A stretch of 5,312 nt of DNA from Flavisolibacter sp. (GTDB lineage: Bacteria > Bacteroidota > Bacteroidia > Chitinophagales > Chitinophagaceae). This document shows, piece after piece, positions 1 through 5,312 of the stretch; within the stretch, counting starts at the first letter, position 1, and the number at the start of each line of letters is the position of its first letter. The DNA is taken from contig JACDAZ010000377.1 in NCBI GenBank assembly GCA_013695175.1, positions 1 through 5,312 of the forward strand. Reading direction: 5' to 3'. The notes below the pieces were generated by a model. The model made no database searches, was not told the DNA's origin, and worked only from the letters and a program-made list of their open reading frames with translations. The position numbers and the translations under genes were made by a program.

Positions 1-1195
1 GATTAAGGGAATCTCCCAATCTTTTTAAATATTCGTTATTAGAATTTTCGCATAGTAACTTTATTAATTGCACCTGCTGTAATCCCTTTGCAATTTGTAA
101 AACTTCTCTTGGGTTTATTTTTTTTAAAGAAATTTTACTAACAAGTCTTTCCACATCACCCGATTGCTTTATTGACTGGGATATCCTGTTTCTTATATCT
201 ACTGATTTAATAAAAAATTCAACCAGGATTAAACGTTCTTCAATTTTATTAATATTGGTAAGGGGCAGCAACAGCCAGCGTTTAAGGAGCCTGGCGCCCA
301 TTGGAGAATCGGTATTGTCCAGCACTTTCAATAAAGAATTATTTCCCTCCACACCACCAAGTAATTCAAGATTGCGGATAGTAAAACGGTCCATCCATAA
401 ATGATCTGTCTTATCTATTCTTTGTAAGGCGGTAATATGCTGCAGGTTAGGATGTTCTGTGTCTTTTAAATAATGAAGAACAGCGCCAGCAGCTACTATG
501 CCATTACGCAGATCTTCCACACCAAAACCTTTTAAACTTTGGGTGCCAAAATGTTTTAATAAACTTTCGTTAGCATATACTTCAGTAAATATCCATTCAT
601 CTAAAGTGTAGGTATAAAATTTACTGCCAAAAAAACTTTTGAAATTCTTCTGTTGGTTTCGTTGGAATACAATTTCAGCCGGTTGAAAACTTTGCAATAA
701 TTTATCTGCGTATTCCTTATCTCCTTCCGCAATAAAAAATTCTCCGGTTGAAATATCTAAAAATGCCAACCCTAACTTCTCTTCATTAAAATGCATACCA
801 CACAAAAAATTATTCTTGTTATGCTCCAGCAGTTTATCATTGGTGGCAACACCGGGAGTAATCATTTCAGTTACCCCACGTTTCACAATTCCTTTAACCA
901 GCTTCGGATCTTCCAGCTGATCACAAATGGCAACCCTGTATCCTGCTTTCACCAGTTTGTGTAAATAAGTATCCAAAGCATGATATGGAAAACCTGCCAG
1001 TTCATTATCTGCTGCCCCTCCATTATTTCTTTTTGTAAGCGTTATGCCCAATACCTGGGAGGTGATTATGGCATCCTGTCCAAAAGTTTCATAAAAGTCA
1101 CCAACCCGAAACAGCAATATGGCATCAGGATATTTAGCTTTTATAGCTTTGTGCTGCTGCATTAATGGTGTTTCAGCTGTCTTTTGCTTACTCAT
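1..1195 (-). CDS. mutS: DNA mismatch repair protein MutS, N-terminal part (cut by window edge)
   Basis: MutS recognises mispaired or looped-out bases and starts methyl-independent or MutL-dependent mismatch repair in the cytoplasm. The minus-strand frame is open from the ATG at 1195 to base 1, giving 398 residues of a protein usually near 850-870, so the clamp and the ATPase domain (Walker A) lie outside. Domain I carries the mismatch-reading motif GDFYETF at residues 32-38, where Phe34 and Glu36 correspond to the Phe-x-Glu pair that stacks on and contacts the mismatch. ELAGFPYHALDTYL (65-78), CDQLEDP (91-97) and RGVTEMITPGV (106-116) are also typical of domain I. A connector domain follows. 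The core/lever begins with MDRFTIRNLELL (268-279) and PMGARLLKRWL (298-308). The Phe-x-Glu motif marks it as MutS1 rather than MutS2, which lacks this domain. The gene is divergent from the RNA methyltransferase gene. No truncation or frameshift is visible. Confidence 0.97.
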   Translation of the reverse strand, partial: MSKQKTAETPLMQQHKAIKAKYPDAILLFRVGDFYETFGQDAIITSQVLGITLTKRNNGGAADNELAGFPYHALDTYLHKLVKAGYRVAICDQLEDPKLVKGIVKRGVTEMITPGVATNDKLLEHNKNNFLCGMHFNEEKLGLAFLDISTGEFFIAEGDKEYADKLLQSFQPAEIVFQRNQQKNFKSFFGSKFYTYTLDEWIFTEVYANESLLKHFGTQSLKGFGVEDLRNGIVAAGAVLHYLKDTEHPNLQHITALQRIDKTDHLWMDRFTIRNLELLGGVEGNNSLLKVLDNTDSPMGARLLKRWLLLPLTNINKIEERLILVEFFIKSVDIRNRISQSIKQSGDVERLVSKISLKKINPREVLQIAKGLQQVQLIKLLCENSNNEYLKRLGDSLN

Positions 1196-1205
1196 AGTAG
1201 TAAAA

Positions 1206-1228
1206 CAAAATTAGGCTGCGCAAACTGA
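1206..1228 (-). promoter_or_regulatory. candidate mutS promoter/leader element
   Basis: Read on the minus strand, this stretch contains TCAGTTTGCGCAGCC followed by TAATTTTG, ending 10 bases before the mutS ATG. Bacteroidota primary-sigma promoters have a -7 box TAnnTTTG. TCAGTTTG matches five of the six fixed bases and TAATTTTG matches all six, but the latter lies very close to the start codon. No convincing TTTG -33 box was found at the expected 17-23 base spacing. The core TTTGCGCAGC(C)TAATTTT recurs before def. Assignment is by pattern only. Confidence 0.35.
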
Positions 1229-1282
1229 AACATGTGGCTTTAAACTTATTTTTTCCTCACATTTCTTTCAGATTTATGCGGC

Positions 1283-1290
1283 TACTTTTG
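1283..1290 (+). promoter_or_regulatory. candidate -7 promoter box for the trmH-family gene
   Basis: TACTTTTG matches the Bacteroidota -7 consensus TAnnTTTG exactly and is followed by CC, giving the TTTGC context also seen before mutS and def. Transcription would begin roughly at 1294-1298, leaving a leader of about 25 bases before the ATG at 1321. No clear -33 TTTG is present upstream. If real, it lies inside the longer open frame beginning with GTG at 1234, which argues that the longer start is not used. Confidence 0.4.
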
Positions 1291-1320
1291 CCGGGATTTG
1301 TATTAACCAATAAAATCAGG

Positions 1321-1848
1321 ATGCGGAAACTCTCAATGGATGAATTAAACAGGAAATCTGTAGATCAGTTTAAGGATTCAGAAAAAATACCTGTAGTAGT
1401 GATTTTAGAAAATGTAAGAAGCGCTTATAATGTAGGTTCTGTTTTTAGAACTGCAGATGCTTTTTTATTGGAAAGTATTTATTTGTGCGGGTATACTGCT
1501 TTTCCTCCACATAAAGAAATCAGGAAAACTGCTTTGGGAGCTGAGGAAACCGTAGCATGGAAACATTTTAAAGAGATACAGGAAGCTATTAAAGAATTGA
1601 GAAATAAAGGATATAGGATATTTGCAGTTGAACAGACAGAAGAGAGTATTAAATTACATGAATTTAAGAATGTTGGAAAAACTGCAGTTATTTTTGGAAA
1701 TGAGGTTTCGGGCGTTGATCAATCAACAATTGCTTTAACAGATGGGTGTATTGAAATTCCGCAGTTAGGTATGAAACATTCTTTAAATATTGCTGTAGCA
1801 GCAGGAGTGGTTTTATGGGATATGGTTAAAAACAATCTGGTTAAATGA
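1321..1848 (+). CDS. TrmH/SpoU-family RNA 2'-O-methyltransferase (SPOUT fold)
   Basis: This is a cytoplasmic enzyme expected to transfer a methyl group from S-adenosylmethionine to a ribose 2'-OH in tRNA or rRNA; the target nucleotide cannot be read from the sequence. Starting at ATG 1321 it has 175 residues. All three SpoU motifs are present: motif 1 ENVRSAYNVGSVFRTADA (30-47) with Asn37 and the catalytic-type Arg43; motif 2 VIFGNEVSGV (123-132) with Asn127 and Glu128; motif 3 EIPQLGMKHSLNIAVAAGVV (145-164) with the Ser-Leu-Asn that helps form the trefoil-knot cofactor site. There is no N-terminal substrate-binding extension as in RlmB. The frame extends upstream to GTG 1234, but those 29 residues do not look like the family and overlap a candidate promoter. 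MRKLSMDELNRKS is the usual beginning of Bacteroidota members. It is the first gene of a probable four-gene run and is divergent from mutS. Confidence 0.92.
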   Translation: MRKLSMDELNRKSVDQFKDSEKIPVVVILENVRSAYNVGSVFRTADAFLLESIYLCGYTAFPPHKEIRKTALGAEETVAWKHFKEIQEAIKELRNKGYRIFAVEQTEESIKLHEFKNVGKTAVIFGNEVSGVDQSTIALTDGCIEIPQLGMKHSLNIAVAAGVVLWDMVKNNLVK

Positions 1849-1878
1849 AAAAATTTATAGATTTTGAAATAATGCTAA

Positions 1879-2772
1879 ATGAACACAATTAAAAATTATT
1901 TATCTCTTATAAAATTTTCTCATACCATTTTTGCAATGCCATTTGCTTTAATTGGTTTCTTTTTAGGAATAAGTAGTTTTTTATTTACCCGTGGACCAAT
2001 CCAATATCATTGGTCTCAGGCAATGATCCTTTTAATATTAATAATACTGTGTATGGTTTTTGCCCGCAGCGCAGCCATGGCCTTCAACAGGTACCTCGAC
2101 AGAGATATTGATGCTTTAAATCCAAGAACAGCAATACGGGAAGTTCCAAAAGGGGTTATTAAAGCTAAAAGCGCTTTGATCTTTACTCTTGTTAATTGCA
2201 TATTTTTTATACTTACCACATATTTTATCAACCCAATATGTTTTTATCTATCTCCTGTAGCACTAATGGTGGTATTGGGCTACAGTTATACCAAACGGTT
2301 TACACCACTTAGCCATCTTATTTTAGGACTTGGGTTAGCACTGGCACCAATAGGAGCTTACCTGGCAGTAACCGGGTTTTTTGAATGGCTTCCTTTATTA
2401 TTTTCTTTTGCTGTATTATTTTGGGTTAGTGGGTTTGATATTATTTATTCTTTGCAGGATGAAGAATTTGATAAGTCGCACAAATTATATTCTATACCCG
2501 CAGCTGTGGGTAAATCAAATGCTTTACGCATATCTGAAGTATTGCATTTATTAAGTGCAGGCTGTATTGTTATTGCCGGTAAGTTTGGAAATTTTGGGTG
2601 GTTATACTGGATAGGTGTATTAATTTTTGGTGGTATGTTGATTTACCAGCATACAATTGTAAAACCAAATGATCTTAGACGTGTAAACCTTGCATTTATG
2701 ACTGCTAATGGTATAGCAAGTGTTGTTTTTGCATTATTTGTAATAGCTGATCTCGTTATTTTAAATTATTAA
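1879..2772 (+). CDS. UbiA-family polyprenyltransferase (4-hydroxybenzoate/menaquinone-type)
   Basis: An integral membrane enzyme of 297 residues that joins a polyprenyl diphosphate to an aromatic ring in quinone synthesis. Both Mg-diphosphate-binding Asp-rich motifs are intact: NRYLDRDID (70-78), with Asn70, Asp74 and Asp78, and DIIYSLQDEEFD (187-198), with Asp187, Asp194 and Asp198. The rest is strongly hydrophobic, with about eight or nine membrane segments (for example near 17-36, 46-66, 98-120, 123-137, 146-166, 170-186, 222-240, 242-256 and 272-295). GYSYTKRFTPLSHLILG (134-150) is a family hallmark. The sequence resembles the group often named 4-hydroxybenzoate octaprenyltransferase. Since Bacteroidota normally make menaquinone, the acceptor may instead be a naphthoate, as for MqnP of the futalosine pathway; no neighbouring quinone gene decides this. 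The ATG at 1879 lies 30 bases after the methyltransferase stop, with no clear Shine-Dalgarno. The stop is only 3 bases before the next start. Confidence 0.93.
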   Translation: MNTIKNYLSLIKFSHTIFAMPFALIGFFLGISSFLFTRGPIQYHWSQAMILLILIILCMVFARSAAMAFNRYLDRDIDALNPRTAIREVPKGVIKAKSALIFTLVNCIFFILTTYFINPICFYLSPVALMVVLGYSYTKRFTPLSHLILGLGLALAPIGAYLAVTGFFEWLPLLFSFAVLFWVSGFDIIYSLQDEEFDKSHKLYSIPAAVGKSNALRISEVLHLLSAGCIVIAGKFGNFGWLYWIGVLIFGGMLIYQHTIVKPNDLRRVNLAFMTANGIASVVFALFVIADLVILNY

Positions 2773-2775
2773 ATT

Positions 2776-3189
2776 TTGAGTCGTATTTTATCAATAGACT
2801 ATGGAAGCAAGCGTACCGGGCTTGCCGTAACGGATCCTTTACAAATTATTGCTACAGGTTTAACCACGGTAGAAACACCCAAACTCATACCTTTTTTAAA
2901 AGATTATTTTTTAAAAGAACAAGTTGAAATGATCATTATTGGCATGCCCAGCAATTGGGATGATACCGATACCCATGCTACTCCTTTAGTGAAGAAATTT
3001 ATATTGGAATTAAAGAAGAATTTCTCGGGAATAGCGATAAAGGAGGTGGATGAAAGATATACTTCTAAATTAGCCTCCCAGGCTATGGTGCACATGGGAA
3101 TGAAAAAAAAACAAAGGCGGGAAAAAGGGATGATTGACCAGGTGGCAGCTACTATTATGCTGCAGGAGTATTTACAACATTATATTTAG
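2776..3189 (+). CDS. ruvX: YqgF/RuvX-family RNase-H-fold nuclease (Holliday-junction-resolvase-like)
   Basis: A small cytoplasmic nuclease of 137 residues, close to the usual 135-150. E. coli YqgF is linked to maturation of the 16S rRNA 5' end, and other homologues show Holliday-junction cleavage, so the in vivo substrate here is an inference. The RNase-H-like core is complete: ILSIDYGSKRTGLAVTD (4-20) with Asp8, MIIIGMPSNWD (52-62), VDERYTS (91-97) with Glu93, and KGMIDQVAATIMLQEYL (117-133) with Asp121. Asp8, Glu93 and Asp121 form the expected acidic triad. The start is TTG at 2776: no in-frame ATG lies between it and the core, and the second residue onward (SRILSIDYG) matches the family N terminus. 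The TTG sits 3 bases after the prenyltransferase stop, which suggests translational coupling. Def follows after 37 bases. Confidence 0.95.
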   Translation: MSRILSIDYGSKRTGLAVTDPLQIIATGLTTVETPKLIPFLKDYFLKEQVEMIIIGMPSNWDDTDTHATPLVKKFILELKKNFSGIAIKEVDERYTSKLASQAMVHMGMKKKQRREKGMIDQVAATIMLQEYLQHYI

Positions 3190-3200
3190 AAGGCACTCAT

Positions 3201-3221
3201 TATTTTTGCGCAGCTAATTTT
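3201..3221 (+). promoter_or_regulatory. candidate def promoter/leader element
   Basis: TATTTTTG (3201-3208) matches the Bacteroidota -7 consensus TAnnTTTG and continues as TTTGCGCAGC (3205-3214) and TAATTTT (3215-3221), ending 5 bases before the def ATG. The predicted transcript would start near 3212-3216, giving a very short leader. A good -33 TTTG is not visible. The element matches the one before mutS apart from a single inserted C. Def may therefore be transcribed separately as well as by read-through from ruvX. Confidence 0.42.
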
Positions 3222-3226
3222 AAAAA

Positions 3227-3811
3227 ATGATTTTACCCATTGTTGCATATGGTAGTCCGGTATTAAGAAAGGTTGCAAAAGATATAGATAAAGAATATCC
3301 GGGTTTAGAAAAACTTATAGAAGATATGTGGGAGACCATGTATGCTTCTAATGGGGTAGGATTAGCTGCGCCACAGGTGAACCGGGACATACGTCTTTTT
3401 GTAATGGATAGTGAACAAATTTTCACTAACATGGATGAAAAAGAAAAGGAAGAAGAAAATTATCCTGATGCTCCGGGTATAAAGCAGGTATTTATAAATG
3501 CACATATAGTGGAAGAGCATGGTGATGACTGGAAATATAATGAAGGATGCCTGAGTATTCCTAAGGTAAGAGAGGATATTTCAAGGGCTGAAGAAGTAAC
3601 AATACGTTTTCTGGATGAAAACTTCCAGGAGCAAGAAAGAACATTTAGTGGCATTTCAGCCCGGATCATTCTTCATGAATATGATCATATAGATGGTAAA
3701 CTTTTTATTGATCATTTATCGCCTCTAAAGCGAAAACTTCTCAAAAGAAAGCTCGATGATATATCAAAAGGAAATATCAAAGTAGACTACAGAATGAGCT
3801 TTGTTAAGTAA
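3227..3811 (+). CDS. def: peptide deformylase
   Basis: A cytoplasmic metalloenzyme, usually with Fe(II) in the active site, that removes the formyl group from the N-terminal formyl-methionine of nascent proteins so that methionine aminopeptidase can act. All three signature motifs are intact: motif 1 NGVGLAAPQ (42-50), motif 2 EGCLSIP (106-112) with the metal-binding Cys108, and motif 3 LHEYDHIDG (149-157) with metal ligands His150 and His154 and catalytic Glu151. At 194 residues it is longer than E. coli Def (169). The difference comes partly from an acidic insertion around 61-82 (MDEKEKEEENYPD region) between motifs 1 and 2, which I recall as common in Bacteroidota deformylases. The ATG at 3227 starts directly on the family N terminus (MILPIVAYGSPVLRK). 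It ends the housekeeping gene run. Confidence 0.97.
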   Translation: MILPIVAYGSPVLRKVAKDIDKEYPGLEKLIEDMWETMYASNGVGLAAPQVNRDIRLFVMDSEQIFTNMDEKEKEEENYPDAPGIKQVFINAHIVEEHGDDWKYNEGCLSIPKVREDISRAEEVTIRFLDENFQEQERTFSGISARIILHEYDHIDGKLFIDHLSPLKRKLLKRKLDDISKGNIKVDYRMSFVK

Positions 3812-3833
3812 ACTTGCTAAGTAGAAATGCTAA

Positions 3834-3849
3834 AAAAACGGGTGTTTTT
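3834..3849 (+). terminator. weak hairpin after def, possible terminator
   Basis: AAAAAC, loop GGGT, GTTTTT forms a 6-bp hairpin about 23 bases after the def stop. It has one G-C pair and five A-T pairs, and no long U run follows it, so it would be a poor intrinsic terminator. It is listed because it lies where the housekeeping run should end and a separate surface-protein unit begins. Confidence 0.2.
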
Positions 3850-3853
3850 GCTA

Positions 3854-3896
3854 TTTGTTCCTCTATAGAGCCTGTATAGTTTTACAACAATATTTG
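3854..3896 (+). promoter_or_regulatory. candidate promoter for the two exported-protein genes
   Basis: TTTG at 3854-3857 followed, after 19 bases, by TAGTTTTA at 3877-3884 resembles the Bacteroidota TTTG / TAnnTTTG promoter with a correct spacer and one mismatch at the last base. An alternative -7 box is AATATTTG at 3889-3896 (one mismatch at the first base), but it lacks a matching upstream TTTG. The spacer of the first candidate contains the perfect palindrome CTCTATAGAG (3861-3870). The leader to the ATG at 3916 would be about 20-28 bases. Confidence 0.35.
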
Positions 3897-3915
3897 TAAA
3901 GCTGTAATCCTATCT

Positions 3916-4434
3916 ATGAAAACAAAATATGCATTTGCTATTCTGCTAACACTTATGTTCCACCAGGCTATGACCCAGGTTGCATCAACATTCAATGCCA
4001 CAGGTAACAGTTATTCAAGTGGTTATGTAAATTTTGAATGGAGTGTCGGCGAACTGGCATTAATTCATTCAATGGAATCTTCCGGTGGTGAAGTAATGAT
4101 TACAAACGGATTACTTCAACCCAAAATTTTACTTGCATCAGGAAATACAAATTTCAATTTCTCATATGATGAAATAAGGATTTTTCCCAATCCAACACCT
4201 AATAAAGTAGAGATCAATTTTCTGACAAATCAACAGGGAATAATGAAAGTAGATGTAATTGACGTTACAGGAAAAATTTTGCTAAGCAGAAAAGTTATTA
4301 ATTATGGCATAGGGAATATTGAAGTTTTTGATTTAACCACTTTTGCACCAGCAACTTATTTTTTCCGAATTGATTTGATTCCTGCCTATGGCTCTGTTCC
4401 TAAGAAAGGACTATATAAAATTGTAAAACATTAA
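3916..4434 (+). CDS. small exported protein with T9SS type A sorting domain
   Basis: A 172-residue protein of unknown function, predicted to be exported by Sec and then carried to the cell surface or medium by the type IX secretion system. Residues 1-20 form a signal peptide (Lys2 and Lys4, a hydrophobic core at 5-15, likely cleavage before Gln21). The short middle part (about 21-70) has the pattern EWSVGELAL (41-49) followed by ITNGLLQP (62-69), a motif pair I recognise from small Bacteroidota surface proteins but cannot tie to a function. Residues about 87-172 are the sorting domain: IRIFPNPTPNKVEINF (87-102), VDVIDVTGKIL (112-122), and the terminal KKGLYKIVKH (163-172), as expected for a beta-sandwich CTD removed by the PorU sortase. 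With only about 50-65 residues of mature passenger, it is almost entirely targeting sequence. It is followed after 34 bases by another exported-protein gene and is probably co-transcribed with it. Confidence 0.88.
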   Translation: MKTKYAFAILLTLMFHQAMTQVASTFNATGNSYSSGYVNFEWSVGELALIHSMESSGGEVMITNGLLQPKILLASGNTNFNFSYDEIRIFPNPTPNKVEINFLTNQQGIMKVDVIDVTGKILLSRKVINYGIGNIEVFDLTTFAPATYFFRIDLIPAYGSVPKKGLYKIVKH

Positions 4435-4468
4435 TTATTCGATCCCAATTCATACTAATAAACCACTT

Positions 4469-5312
4469 ATGAAACAACTGCTTTTACTTTTAACCGGTAT
4501 TTTTTTATACCTTTTTTCAAGTGCGCAGGTACCTAACCAAATAAATTACCAGGGAGTTGCCCGAAATTCACTTGGAAGCGTGATATCAAATCAATCAATT
4601 GGTTTGCGTCTAACCATCCGCGATGCTGCAACCAATGGTTCTGTTATATATAGGGAATCAAGGACTTTAAAAACAAATAATTTTGGATTGTTCGTAACTG
4701 CTATTGGTAGCACAGGAGCAAACGCAACTACTGGAAAGTTTAATGACATTGACTGGGCTGCCGGTACTAAATATTTGCAGGTAGAAATTGATCCGGGAGG
4801 TGGAACAAGTTATTTAGATATGGGAACTTCTCAATTATTAAGCGTTCCTTTTGCATTGTATGCAGCATCCGCAACACCCGCAGGTAATGCAGGCGGAGAA
4901 CTAACAGGATCCTATCCTAATCCTATAATTGCTAATGGTGTTATTACTGCTGAAAAAATTGCAGATGGATCTATAACAGCTGAAAAATTAGCTCCGGGTG
5001 TAATTTCTTCAGGCACATCTACCGGTGATGCAGGTGGTGAGTTAACGGGTACATATCCTAATCCATCTATTGCAAATAATGTTATTTCAACTATTAAAAT
5101 TGTTGATGGAGCAATAACCTCAGGCAAAATTTCAGATAATGCAATCATTACTTCTAAAGTTGCTGATGGCGCTATTACGGCTGAAAAATTAGCTCCGGGA
5201 GTCATTCCTTCATCTGTACCCGTAAGTGGTACTGCAGGTGGTGAACTTTCAGGTACATATCCTAATCCTTCTATTGCAAATAATATTATTTCAACTATTA
5301 AAATTGTTGATG
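4469..5312 (+). CDS. exported tail-fibre-like repeat protein, N-terminal part (cut by window edge)
   Basis: The frame runs open from ATG 4469 to the last base, giving 281 complete residues. The signal peptide is residues 1-19 (Lys2, poly-Leu core, SSA before Gln20). A conserved Bacteroidota N-terminal domain follows (about 20-135), starting PNQINYQGVARNSLGSVI (22-39) and ending LLSVPFALYAASA (123-135). Next comes a repeat region with GGELTGSYPNP (142-152), GGELTGTYPNP (189-199) and GGELSGTYPNP (257-267), each followed by IAN and by roughly 10-residue units of the type GAITAEKLAD. These repeats resemble phage-tail-fibre or collagen-like stalks and are expected to form an extended, probably trimeric, surface fibre. 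Proteins of this build often end in a tail-fibre/intramolecular-chaperone (S74-like) or T9SS domain, but that end is outside the window. Function is unknown; adhesion or surface display is an inference. No separate promoter is evident in the 34-base gap upstream. Confidence 0.88.
   Translation, partial: MKQLLLLLTGIFLYLFSSAQVPNQINYQGVARNSLGSVISNQSIGLRLTIRDAATNGSVIYRESRTLKTNNFGLFVTAIGSTGANATTGKFNDIDWAAGTKYLQVEIDPGGGTSYLDMGTSQLLSVPFALYAASATPAGNAGGELTGSYPNPIIANGVITAEKIADGSITAEKLAPGVISSGTSTGDAGGELTGTYPNPSIANNVISTIKIVDGAITSGKISDNAIITSKVADGAITAEKLAPGVIPSSVPVSGTAGGELSGTYPNPSIANNIISTIKIVD
4892..5312 (+). repeat. in-gene tandem repeat region (GGxLxGxYPNP units)
   Basis: Three unit starts lie at 4892, 5033 and 5237, so the first spacing is 141 bases (47 residues) and the second 204 bases (68 residues). 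The extra length in the second unit comes almost entirely from two additional 10-residue modules. The second and third units are nearly identical DNA: 5033-5108 against 5237-5312 differ at 7 of 76 positions, and 5048-5108 against 5252-5312 at only 2 of 61. A 20-base exact copy of GCTGAAAAATTAGCTCCGGG occurs at 4979-4998 and 5180-5199. The repeat continues past the window edge. Confidence 0.93.

Noticed and set aside
980..1165. Plus-strand open frame of 61 codons opposite mutS
   Set aside because: It lies wholly within the well-supported mutS N-terminal coding sequence and its product has no recognisable features.
1994..2015. Inverted repeat GACCAAT ... ATTGGTC with an 8-base loop in the prenyltransferase gene
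   Set aside because: A 7-bp stem inside a coding region, with no U tract, no promoter and no mobile-element context, is compatible with chance.
3041..3052. AGGAGGTGGATG, a textbook Shine-Dalgarno and ATG inside ruvX
   Set aside because: It encodes the conserved VDE of the ruvX active site. The ATG opens a frame that stops after seven codons, and this phylum makes little use of Shine-Dalgarno sites.
3220..3669. Minus-strand open frames opposite def
   Set aside because: They overlap the complete deformylase with all three catalytic motifs and show no independent signals.
4912..5205. Antisense open frame of 97 codons inside the repeat region
   Set aside because: Its repetitive protein only mirrors the sense-strand repeats. 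The sense frame has a signal peptide, a conserved domain and recognisable repeats.
1..5312. Mobile element, CRISPR array, tRNA/rRNA or novel defence system
   Set aside because: No transposase or integrase motifs, spaced direct repeats, tRNA-like folds or rRNA segments were seen. The only repeats are in frame within the surface-protein gene, and all remaining genes are housekeeping or exported proteins.

Overview
This window looks like chromosome from an AT-rich member of the Bacteroidota, most likely close to Chitinophagaceae. The evidence is a type IX secretion (T9SS) C-terminal sorting domain, a surface protein built from GGxLxGxYPNPxIAN repeats, candidate promoters of the TAnnTTTG type rather than the sigma70 -10 type, and start codons without clear Shine-Dalgarno sequences. 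The genus cannot be fixed from the sequence alone.

Layout: positions 1-1195 (minus strand) hold the N-terminal 398 residues of the mismatch-repair protein MutS, cut off by the left edge. A 125-base divergent region (1196-1320) separates it from four tightly spaced plus-strand housekeeping genes. These are a TrmH/SpoU-family RNA methyltransferase (1321-1848), a UbiA-family prenyltransferase (1879-2772), the YqgF/RuvX RNase-H-fold nuclease (2776-3189, TTG start) and peptide deformylase (3227-3811). Gaps of 30, 3 and 37 bases suggest co-transcription, and def probably also has its own promoter.

After a 104-base gap with a weak hairpin and a candidate promoter come two exported-protein genes. 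The first encodes a small protein with a signal peptide and a T9SS type A sorting domain (3916-4434). The second, 34 bases downstream, encodes a secreted tail-fibre-like repeat protein that runs off the right edge (4469-5312). They look like a two-gene cell-surface unit.

The housekeeping genes share broad themes (genome maintenance, RNA modification and processing, quinone biosynthesis, N-terminal protein maturation) but do not form one pathway. I found no mobile element, CRISPR array, RNA gene or clearly new defence or biosynthetic system. The points most worth a second look are a leader element shared by mutS and def, the expanding repeats in the right-hand surface protein, and the pairing of the two exported proteins.
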